Shown piece after piece: positions 1-5,813 of a stretch of DNA of 6,787 nt (its first letter is position 1; each line of letters begins with the position of its first letter). The translations under genes and the position numbers were made by a program. Source of the stretch: Sphingomonadaceae bacterium (GTDB lineage: Bacteria; Pseudomonadota; Alphaproteobacteria; Sphingomonadales; Sphingomonadaceae). The notes beneath the pieces were generated by a model. It saw nothing but the letters and a program-made list of their open reading frames with translations. It did not search any database and was not told where the DNA came from. The stretch covers positions 1-6,787 of the forward strand of contig CANGBE010000079.1 in assembly GCA_947451875.1 (NCBI GenBank), written 5' to 3'.

Positions 1-1
1 G

Positions 2-928
2 CCGTTCGGTGTCAGGATCGTCGGAGTTAATCTTGAAGCCGCAACTGATGCTGCAATTCGGGCTCAGATCAAAGATCTGTTCGTTGAGCACGGCGTTATC
101 GTTTTTGAAGATGTTGAACCAAGTGACGCTATGCAACTGGCGCTAAGTGACATCTTCGGTCCACTTAAAGAGCATCCTGTCAAGAACGTTACTCGCGTCG
201 ATGGCGAGGCGATGCCGGGCGTCGTGCGTATCCATGCCGCTGCAGGCAAGGGCGGTCTGGTCGAACTGAACGGCAAACAGCTTTCGCACTGGCTGCCTTG
301 GCATTTTGACCATGCCTACAACGATGAACTCAACTACGCAGGCATTTTGCGGGCCACCGAGATTGTCCCAGATGGCGGTCTGACCGGCTTTGCGGATGGC
401 GTTGCGATGTATCAAGCCTTCCCGCCAGACCTGCTGGCGCAGATCGAGGGTCAGACAATCATCTACACGCTGAACGTGCAGTATGAAACGATGCGCTTTG
501 GCCGCCCGAACGCGTTTAAAGTGTTGCAACGCAAGCCTACTCCTCTCGGGTTTGAGGAAGAGGCCCGCCGCATGCCGCGCGCGCTGCACCCAGCCGTCTG
601 GGTCCGCAAATCTGGTGAAAAGGTGCTGCACATTTCGCCGTGGATGGCTGAAGGGATTGCCGGCATGGAGAATGCTCAAGGCAACGCCCTGCTTGAAGAG
701 GTCTGCCAGACTATCAACCGACTGGCCAAGGAGCTTAGCTATTTCCACAAGTGGCGCCCCACAGACATGATGATCTGGGACAACACCCGCGTGCTTCATT
801 CGGTCACCGGCCATGATCCATCTGTTGATCGAACGATGCAGCGCACGACGATCAAGGGCGATTACGGCCTTGGCCGCTTTGAAGACAACGCAGCTGGCGG
901 TGCCATTCTCTCAGAGACGACAGTCTGA
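2..928 (+). CDS. TauD/TfdA-family Fe(II)/alpha-ketoglutarate-dependent dioxygenase, 5' end cut by window
   Basis: The frame is open from base 2, before the first in-frame ATG at 131, and the residues upstream of that ATG (PFGVRIVGVNLE, then EHGVIVFEDVEP) match the conserved N-terminal start of TauD/TfdA proteins. The gene therefore begins left of the window; 308 residues are visible and probably only 10-20 are missing. Family proteins couple oxidative decarboxylation of alpha-ketoglutarate to hydroxylation of a substrate in the cytoplasm. The Fe(II) facial triad is visible: the HxD pair in WHFDH (His at 302-304, Asp at 308-310) and the distal His in WDNTRVLHS (797-799). The alpha-ketoglutarate-binding Arg fits the Arg at 830-832, in DRTMQRTTIKGD. 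The Thr of GGLTGFAD lies where the family usually has GGxTxFAD. The substrate (sulfonate, aryloxyacetate, carnitine-like or other) cannot be read. The gene overlaps the next by one base (TGATG), so they are co-translated. By hand count its base composition is lower in GC than that of the following gene. Confidence 0.9.
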   Translation, partial: PFGVRIVGVNLEAATDAAIRAQIKDLFVEHGVIVFEDVEPSDAMQLALSDIFGPLKEHPVKNVTRVDGEAMPGVVRIHAAAGKGGLVELNGKQLSHWLPWHFDHAYNDELNYAGILRATEIVPDGGLTGFADGVAMYQAFPPDLLAQIEGQTIIYTLNVQYETMRFGRPNAFKVLQRKPTPLGFEEEARRMPRALHPAVWVRKSGEKVLHISPWMAEGIAGMENAQGNALLEEVCQTINRLAKELSYFHKWRPTDMMIWDNTRVLHSVTGHDPSVDRTMQRTTIKGDYGLGRFEDNAAGGAILSETTV

Positions 929-1794
929 TGGCGCGCATAGCGGTCGACGGGCTGGAGCTCGACTACGAACTGATCGGCCCGGACAGCGGGTCACCTTTGG
1001 TCCTAACCCCCGGCGGGCGATATCCGCGCGATACGGCGGGAGTACCCGAGCTCGGGCAGATATTCGCCAATAACGGCTATCGCGTGCTGCTGTGGGATCG
1101 TCCCGGCTGCGGCGCTTCGGATATTGCCTTCACCGCGCCATCGGAATCGGTGATGAACTCCGAGGCGCTCGTAGGGCTGGTGCGCGAGCTGGGGTTGAAG
1201 GACGTTGTGCTCGTCGGTGGGTCGGCGGGATCGCGTATCTCGCTGATGGCTGCGGCGCGCATGCCGTGGAATGTAAGCAAGATCGCTATCTGGTGGCTGA
1301 GCGGCGGACCGATTGGCCTTGCGGGATTGGCTTGGTACTATTGCGGCGATCAGGTGGCAGCAGCCTCAAGCGGCGGCATGGAGGCAGTTGTTCAGCTTCC
1401 CAGCTGGTCCGAGCAAATCAGCAGAAATCCGCGCATGAAGGACATCCTGCTGGCGCAAGAGCCTGATACCTACATCGCCACGATGGAGAAATGGGCCAAG
1501 GCCTTCATGTACCGCGATGATACGCCGATGCCGGGGATCAGCGAGCAAGATTTTGCCCGGCTGACCATGCCAATTCAGGTGTTTCGCAGCGGCAAGAGCG
1601 ATATGGCGCACACCCGCGAAACTTCAGAATGGGTGCATCGCTTGCTGCCCAACGCTAGCTTGTTCGAGCCGCCATGGGGCGATCAGGAATGGAATTATGT
1701 CTCGACATTCCCAACCGACACGGCCAGCCGCAGGGGCCGGTTCGAGCGCTGGCCGTTGATCGCGCCGATGGTGCTCGATTTCCTGAAGAGATAG
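928..1794 (+). CDS. alpha/beta-hydrolase-fold protein
   Basis: This 288-residue protein has the order of an alpha/beta hydrolase. A beta-hairpin start (residues 1-15) is followed by an oxyanion-type loop LTPGGR (26-31), a strand and loop VLLWDRPGCGASD (53-65), the nucleophile elbow GGSAG with Ser99 (codon 1222-1224), and a variable cap region (about 125-210). The late strand MPIQVFRSGKSD (214-225) supplies a candidate acid, Asp225. Family members hydrolyse esters, amides or C-C bonds such as those of meta-cleavage products. No His occurs at the usual third triad position: the stretch after the last strand reads EPPWGDQEWN (247-256), and the only late His residues are 228 and 237. Catalysis may differ, or another His may serve. 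The ATG shares its A with the stop of the upstream dioxygenase gene, which indicates translational coupling and a shared pathway. The fold is clear; the substrate is unknown. Confidence 0.85.
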   Translation: MARIAVDGLELDYELIGPDSGSPLVLTPGGRYPRDTAGVPELGQIFANNGYRVLLWDRPGCGASDIAFTAPSESVMNSEALVGLVRELGLKDVVLVGGSAGSRISLMAAARMPWNVSKIAIWWLSGGPIGLAGLAWYYCGDQVAAASSGGMEAVVQLPSWSEQISRNPRMKDILLAQEPDTYIATMEKWAKAFMYRDDTPMPGISEQDFARLTMPIQVFRSGKSDMAHTRETSEWVHRLLPNASLFEPPWGDQEWNYVSTFPTDTASRRGRFERWPLIAPMVLDFLKR

Positions 1795-1798
1795 ATTG

Positions 1799-2335
1799 AT
1801 GGACGCTGGGCTGGAAAAGCGGTTGCTCGATCTGCTTGATCGCGATGCGATTCTGCAGGTCATCCAACGCATGGCCCGCGGTTTGGACCGGGTGGACAAC
1901 GAATTGGTCCTATCATGTTACTGGCCAGAGGCGATCGATGATCACACGCATTACGTCGGCGGGCCGGAAGGATTCGTTGCCTACGCGGATAAGATGACCC
2001 TCGCATTTGTCTCATGTCAGCACGGCCTGATGACACATAATTGCGAAATCGACGGCGATGACGCCCACTGCGAGACCTATTACACCTTCATTGCCACCGC
2101 TGCGCAGCCGCCACATTTCATGGCGAGTGGGCGCTATGTCGATCACTTCCAGAAACGCAGAGGCGAGTGGCGGATATTGAAGCGGTTTACCGTGGTTGAC
2201 GGAACCTATGACCTTTCGCCATCTCAAAGCGCTGCGAACATGTCGTCACCCTATGCGCCAGGAGAGTTGCAAGTTGCGCTGAATCGCAGTGACTTGAGCT
2301 ATCAGCGCCCAGTGCAGGTGCGCCAAGCGAAGTAG
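1799..2335 (+). CDS. SnoaL-like / NTF2-fold protein (first copy)
   Basis: A 178-residue small protein with the pattern of the SnoaL_4 branch of the NTF2-like superfamily, whose members are cyclases, dehydratases, isomerases or small oxygenase-type partners with a cone-shaped pocket. Visible family landmarks are the first helix with RGLDRVD (27-33), YWPEAIDDH (41-49), HGLMTHNCEIDGDDAHCE (75-92), GRYVDHF (111-117) and the last strand GEWRILKR (122-129). Asp30, His49, His75 and His80 are polar pocket candidates. No signal peptide is seen, so it should be cytoplasmic. ATG at 1799 is chosen because GAAGAG (1785-1790) lies 8 bases upstream; an in-frame TTG at 1796 would add one residue and cannot be excluded. 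Only four bases separate it from the hydrolase gene, so it is the third gene of the operon. Its exact reaction is unknown. Confidence 0.8.
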   Translation: MDAGLEKRLLDLLDRDAILQVIQRMARGLDRVDNELVLSCYWPEAIDDHTHYVGGPEGFVAYADKMTLAFVSCQHGLMTHNCEIDGDDAHCETYYTFIATAAQPPHFMASGRYVDHFQKRRGEWRILKRFTVVDGTYDLSPSQSAANMSSPYAPGELQVALNRSDLSYQRPVQVRQAK

Positions 2336-2336
2336 G

Positions 2337-3056
2337 TCAGGCTTTTAACACAGCCTCCAGCAGCGCAACGGTGCCAGCCCAACTCAGCCGGTCCGCCATC
2401 GCGTTATAGGCGATACCCGCTCGGCCCATAGAGTCTGCCGCCGGATCGGTAAAACCGTGCGCCGCATCGCCAAACGTAGTGATTGAGTACTGTGCGTCAG
2501 CAGCGGCCAACTCAGCGCGCAGGGCCTCTATCTGGTCGAGCTGGGCATAGGGATCTTGCGCACCGCAATAGGCATGCACCTCACCGGAAAACGCGCCAGC
2601 CTTCATCGGGCTGGCAGAGGACAGGATCCCGTGAAAGCTCACCACCGCGCGGGCCGGCGCGCCGCTGCGGGCGAGTTCAAGAACGCAGGAGCCACCAAAA
2701 CAATAGCCGATCGCGGCTACCCGGCTCGGGTCGACATCTGGCATGGCGGCAACTCGATCGAACCAGGCGACAACGCGGGATCGCAGCAACGCCGGGTCTT
2801 TCATCACCGCTTCGTAGGATGCGCCGTTGATCCTGGGATCGCCTGAAGGCGCGCCGCTGCCATACATATCAGTCGCCATAGCGAGGTAGCCCAGCGCGGC
2901 CAGTCTCTGTGCCACTTCGCGCATGTGAGCTCCAAGGCCGAGCGCATTGTGCATAACCAAGACGGCGGGGTAGGGACCATCGCCCGCGGGGAAGGTTGCC
3001 TGTCCGATCAGATTAGTGCCGGCGTGTTCGAGTTCGACGGGAATGAAATTTGCCAT
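2337..3056 (-). CDS. dienelactone hydrolase family protein
   Basis: A 239-residue alpha/beta hydrolase matching the dienelactone hydrolase (carboxymethylenebutenolidase-like) family in length and layout. The Cys-Asp-His triad is visible: Cys119 in GYCFGG (117-122), Asp168 in CGAQDP (164-169) and His200 in DAAHGF (197-202). Family members open lactones or hydrolyse small esters, often late in aromatic-ring degradation, in the cytoplasm. The oxyanion-side motif reads LVMHNALGLG (33-42). In true dienelactone hydrolases this position has a Glu (QEIFG-type) that activates the Cys, so dienelactone may not be the substrate. The start is supported by AGGAA six bases before the ATG. The gene converges on the upstream plus-strand operon, leaving one spacer base, and diverges from the acyl-CoA synthetase gene, so it is probably a single-gene unit. 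Confidence 0.87.
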   Translation of the reverse strand: MANFIPVELEHAGTNLIGQATFPAGDGPYPAVLVMHNALGLGAHMREVAQRLAALGYLAMATDMYGSGAPSGDPRINGASYEAVMKDPALLRSRVVAWFDRVAAMPDVDPSRVAAIGYCFGGSCVLELARSGAPARAVVSFHGILSSASPMKAGAFSGEVHAYCGAQDPYAQLDQIEALRAELAAADAQYSITTFGDAAHGFTDPAADSMGRAGIAYNAMADRLSWAGTVALLEAVLKA

Positions 3057-3104
3057 CCGGGGTTCCTATCTTGCCGCGCCTCTCAAGCCGCATTACCGCA
3101 AAGA

Positions 3105-3111
3105 CTATAAG
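3105..3111 (+). promoter_or_regulatory. possible -10 element (TATAAG) in the divergent intergenic region
   Basis: TATAAG occurs at 3106-3111, in the short gap between the divergent hydrolase and acyl-CoA synthetase genes. It resembles a sigma70 -10 box, but I find no good -35 at the right spacing. If used, transcription would begin at about 3117-3119, on or next to the first ATG. Translation would then be leaderless or would begin at the ATG at 3141. The evidence is weak. Confidence 0.2.
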
Positions 3112-3140
3112 CAGCCATGGCACAAGAGGCAGTGATCCTG

Positions 3141-4643
3141 ATGAACAGCAATATCCTGGCACGATTTCTTGAAGTGGCGCAGCAGCAGGGCGATAAGCCT
3201 TTCCTGATCGAAGACGGACATGCCATCGCCCAGTTTGCCGATCTGGAATGGGATACCGCGCGACTTGGGGCGCGGCTGGCTGATCTGGGCGCCGGCCCGG
3301 GTGACCGGATTGTCGTGCAGGTGGAAAAGAGTGCAGACAACGTCCTGCTTTACCTCGCGGCCCAGCGGTTGGGGATGGTCTATGTCCCGCTGAATACGGC
3401 CTATACCGCCGGGGAACTGGCCTATTTCCTGTCCGACGCGGAGCCAACGATTGTCGTTTGCCGCCCTGCTGATGAAGAGGCTGTGCGGGCACTGGCAGGT
3501 GATGCAGAGGTTGTTACGCTGGGCGAGGATGGCTCGGGCAGCCTCTATGACGATGTGCCCGATCGCGGCGTTTATGTGGCGCATCGCGAGCCCGATGATC
3601 TCGCCGCTATCCTCTATACCTCAGGCACCACCGGGCGGTCCAAGGGGGCCATGCTGACCCACGGCAACCTGCTCTCCAATGCCGAGACGCTGCACGGGCT
3701 GTGGCGCTGGTCGAGCGACGATGTGCTGATCCATATACTTCCGATCTATCACGTCCACGGCCTGTTCGTAGCGATTCACGGTGCACTGCTGGCCGGGGCG
3801 ACCGTGTTGTTCCATCGCTGCTTTGATCCAGCCAAGGTTATCGCCCAGTTCAATTCTGCGACCGTGCTGATGGGCGTGCCAACGCACTACGGGCGGCTGC
3901 TCAATTCCCCCGAACTCACCCCCAATGCCTGCGGCCAAATGCGCCTGTTCATCTCGGGCTCCGCCCCGCTGCTCGCCGAGGTGCACGATCGCTTTGCCGA
4001 AGTTACCGGCCAGCGCATCCTTGAACGCTACGGCATGACTGAAACCGGCATGATCACTTCAAACCCCTATGACGGCGAGCGGATTGCAGGGACTGTTGGC
4101 TATCCTCTGCCGGGCGAAGAGGTGCGGGTGCGCGATGGCGATGCCGACGCTGCCCCGGGTGAACCCGGCGTGCTCGAAGTGCGCGGGCCGAATGTCTTCG
4201 CCGGATACTGGCGCAACCCCGAAAAGACCGCCGAGGAGTTCCGCGACGGCGGCTGGTTCGTTACCGGTGACATCGCAACCATGGCGCAAGACGGCCGCAT
4301 TACGCTGGTCGGACGTGCCAAGGACCTGATTATCGCCGGCGGGCTAAACATCTATCCCACGGAAATCGAGGAAGCCCTCGATGCACTGCCCGGGGTGGAG
4401 GAAAGCGCTGTAATCGGCGTGCCGCATCCCGATCTGGGCGAGGGCGTGGTCGCGGTGGTGGTGGCTCAGAAAGGCGCTGCGCTTGATCCCGAAGGCCTGC
4501 TTGCTGGCCTCGAAGGCCAACTCGCCAAGTTCAAGCGCCCCCGCCACATTGCAGTTGTCGACAGCCTGCCAAGGAACGCGATGGGCAAGGTGCAGAAGGC
4601 GGAATTGCGGAAGGTGTTTGCAGACTGCCTCCGCAAACCCTGA
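3141..4643 (+). CDS. matB: malonyl-CoA synthetase (MatB-like, ANL superfamily acyl-CoA ligase)
   Basis: This ligase makes an acyl-adenylate from a carboxylic acid and ATP, then transfers the acyl group to CoA. The adenylate-forming core motifs are all present (500-residue numbering): P-loop YTSGTTGRSKG (159-169), ERYGMTET (295-302), TGD (375-377), hinge GRAKDLIIAGG (391-401) and the C-terminal PRNAMGKVQK (477-486) with catalytic Lys483. Stretches characteristic of MatB malonyl/methylmalonyl-CoA synthetases are also present: VEKS, YVPLNTAYT, HGLFVA, MGVPTxYxRLL with Arg252 (a candidate for holding the second carboxylate), SGSAPL and NPYDG. Malonate or methylmalonate is thus the likely substrate. 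The start at 3141 gives MNSNILARF, which aligns with known MatB N-termini, and GAGG (3126-3129) lies 11 bases upstream. An in-frame ATG at 3117 would give 508 residues but has no good ribosome-binding site. The gene stands alone on its strand between a divergent hydrolase and convergent sodC. Confidence 0.85.
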   Translation: MNSNILARFLEVAQQQGDKPFLIEDGHAIAQFADLEWDTARLGARLADLGAGPGDRIVVQVEKSADNVLLYLAAQRLGMVYVPLNTAYTAGELAYFLSDAEPTIVVCRPADEEAVRALAGDAEVVTLGEDGSGSLYDDVPDRGVYVAHREPDDLAAILYTSGTTGRSKGAMLTHGNLLSNAETLHGLWRWSSDDVLIHILPIYHVHGLFVAIHGALLAGATVLFHRCFDPAKVIAQFNSATVLMGVPTHYGRLLNSPELTPNACGQMRLFISGSAPLLAEVHDRFAEVTGQRILERYGMTETGMITSNPYDGERIAGTVGYPLPGEEVRVRDGDADAAPGEPGVLEVRGPNVFAGYWRNPEKTAEEFRDGGWFVTGDIATMAQDGRITLVGRAKDLIIAGGLNIYPTEIEEALDALPGVEESAVIGVPHPDLGEGVVAVVVAQKGAALDPEGLLAGLEGQLAKFKRPRHIAVVDSLPRNAMGKVQKAELRKVFADCLRKP

Positions 4644-5174
4644 TCAGTTCTTCTTGAACACCCCGCAGGCAATCCGGGCGCCGCTGTTGCCGCTGGGGTC
4701 GGTGGCATAGTCATCGGCGCTGGCGTGGACCACGATGGCCGCGCCGTCTGTGTCGAACATCTGGGTGAACAGCGTCTTGGCCGATCCAGCGAGAGGGATC
4801 ACCGCGACGGCAAAGCCATTGGCATCGGCAGTGACATTCTGCAGATCGCCCAGATGGCTGCCCGCCGGGTTCTTCATGCCGTGCATCTTGCCTTCTGGAT
4901 TGAGGTGGCCGCCCGCATCGGCAAAGCCTGTTCCCTTGCAACTCCCCACGGTGTGAAAATGCATCCCGTGGTCGCCGGGGGTAACGCCCCTGAGCGAGAT
5001 GCGCAGAACGGCTTTGTCTTTCCTTGTGGCGATCACCGCGTAACCGGCGTCGGTGCCAGCAGCGGTGAATAGTCGCGCGCTAGCTACCGGAGCGCGTGGC
5101 GCTTTCGCGGCGAGGGGAGTGGTGGCCATTGCCAGCGTCAGCAGGGCGACGCCTGCCTTTCCAAAATCCGTCAT
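4644..5174 (-). CDS. sodC: superoxide dismutase [Cu-Zn], exported
   Basis: Converts superoxide to hydrogen peroxide and oxygen, expected in the periplasm. The 176-residue product starts with a short basic end and a hydrophobic segment (about residues 8-23) ending LAAKA, a plausible signal peptide with cleavage near 22-25. All metal ligands align with the spacing of Cu/Zn SODs: Cu by His72, His74, His90 and His150; Zn by His90 (bridging), His98, His107 and Asp110. The disulfide pair is Cys79/Cys170, and the channel Arg is Arg167 in GARIACGVF. Nothing essential is missing, so it should be active. The start is supported by AGGAGA six bases before the ATG. The stop codon abuts that of the convergent acyl-CoA synthetase gene with no spacer. 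An 84-base gap with a candidate promoter separates it from the operon on its right, so it is probably transcribed independently. Confidence 0.95.
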   Translation of the reverse strand: MTDFGKAGVALLTLAMATTPLAAKAPRAPVASARLFTAAGTDAGYAVIATRKDKAVLRISLRGVTPGDHGMHFHTVGSCKGTGFADAGGHLNPEGKMHGMKNPAGSHLGDLQNVTADANGFAVAVIPLAGSAKTLFTQMFDTDGAAIVVHASADDYATDPSGNSGARIACGVFKKN

Positions 5175-5201
5175 GCGCGCTCTCCTAATTGCTGTTTCAT
5201 C

Positions 5202-5230
5202 AGGTTAGGCCCATCCCGGCCTATTGACAA
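5202..5230 (-). promoter_or_regulatory. candidate sigma70-type promoter for sodC
   Basis: Read on the minus strand, TTGTCA (5225-5230, five of six matches to TTGACA) is followed after 17 bases by TAACCT (5202-5207), a weak -10. This lies about 30 bases before the sodC start codon at 5174. It sits in the only intergenic gap upstream of sodC, where a promoter is expected. The -35 and the spacing are good but the -10 is poor, so this is a candidate only. Confidence 0.35.
5206..5223. repeat. perfect inverted repeat TAGGCC-N6-GGCCTA upstream of sodC
   Basis: Two six-base arms (5206-5211 and 5218-5223) are exact reverse complements separated by six bases. The dyad fills the spacer between the candidate -35 and -10 of sodC, a usual place for a repressor or activator site. 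It could also form a small hairpin at the end of the operon to the right, but no T-run follows in the minus direction, so it is not a canonical terminator. Confidence 0.4.
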
Positions 5231-5258
5231 CCGCTCGCAAGAAGCGCGCACTCTGGTT

Positions 5259-5798
5259 TCAGCTGCGAGCGCCGCGCTGGAACAGGTGCATACCAAGCTC
5301 ACCATAACTGGGGTCGTTCATGAAATCTGGAAACTCGACCACTGGCCCCGCCAGTGGACGCCTGATCTTCATGTCATAGGTCACCACACGCTTGGCAAAG
5401 CGCCATTTGCCGTCATCGCAGCGGCGGTAGTTGTCGATGTAGCGCACTGCCATCAGGTCTTCCAACTGGCCGCCCTGACCATCGGGGATCAGGTGATAGG
5501 CGAGGGCATAGACCTCGCCGCAGCCGGTCCCGGCATCGACATCAACGTCGATCAGGTGGTTGCAGGCGTGGTGGCCGGAATAGGGCATATAGGGCAGCGA
5601 TCTCTCGATGAAGTCGCAGTAATCCTTCTGGTTGCCATCGAAGCTGTCGCCGTGGCTGTCAGTGGCATCTGGCGTGTAGAGATCGCGCAACAGGTCGATA
5701 TCCTTGCGGTCAATCGCGCGCGAATAGAGCAGCACCAGCTCGCGGATCTCTTCCTTGGCGACCAGTTTGACGAGGGCACTTGCGTCACTTGAAGGCAT
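5259..5798 (-). CDS. SnoaL-like / NTF2-fold protein (second copy)
   Basis: A 179-residue protein of the SnoaL_4 type in the NTF2-like superfamily. Landmarks are IRELVLLYSRAIDRKDIDLL (18-37) in the first helix, YTPDATDSHG (41-50), SGHHACNHLI (74-83), VRYIDNYRR (118-126) and GKWRFAKRVVTYDM (130-143). Asp30, His49, His77 and Asp122 are candidate pocket residues, as in dehydratase/isomerase members. There is no signal peptide or membrane segment. The start has a strong ribosome-binding site, AGGGAG (5805-5810), six bases before the ATG. It is the last gene of the right-hand operon, 15 bases after the SDR stop. It shares fold and motif order with the protein at 1799-2335 but is clearly divergent in sequence. 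It is not a typical ring-hydroxylating dioxygenase beta subunit, although that family has the same fold. The specific reaction is unknown. Confidence 0.82.
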   Translation of the reverse strand: MPSSDASALVKLVAKEEIRELVLLYSRAIDRKDIDLLRDLYTPDATDSHGDSFDGNQKDYCDFIERSLPYMPYSGHHACNHLIDVDVDAGTGCGEVYALAYHLIPDGQGGQLEDLMAVRYIDNYRRCDDGKWRFAKRVVTYDMKIRRPLAGPVVEFPDFMNDPSYGELGMHLFQRGARS

Positions 5799-5813
5799 TG
5801 TTCTCTCCCTGAA

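Noticed and set aside
143..814. Minus-strand open frame of 223 residues opposite the dioxygenase gene
   Set aside because: It lies wholly within a gene with intact iron and alpha-ketoglutarate motifs, and its translation matches no family I know; it is an antisense shadow.
131..928. Reading the dioxygenase as a complete gene starting at ATG 131
   Set aside because: The frame stays open to base 2, and residues before 131 carry the conserved N-terminal strand and helix of the family, so the true start lies left of the window.
2483..2846. Plus-strand open frames of 95-115 residues opposite the dienelactone-hydrolase-like gene
   Set aside because: They are Arg/Gly/Ser-rich, lack family features, and sit fully inside a gene with an intact Cys-Asp-His triad.
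5206..5223. Dyad upstream of sodC as a rho-independent terminator of the right-hand operon
   Set aside because: The stem is only six base pairs and no T-run follows on the minus strand; an operator or chance dyad is at least as likely.
5286..5792. Long plus-strand open frame (168 residues) antisense to the second SnoaL-like gene
   Set aside because: The minus-strand frame has recognisable family motifs and a strong ribosome-binding site. The antisense translation is low-complexity, rich in Val/Ala/Ile, with no family resemblance, as expected opposite a GC-rich gene.
5259..5798. Second SnoaL-like protein as a Rieske dioxygenase beta subunit
   Set aside because: The fold is shared, but the motifs (AIDRKD, SGHHACNH, KWRFAKR) are those of SnoaL_4-type proteins and I do not see the beta-subunit sequence pattern.
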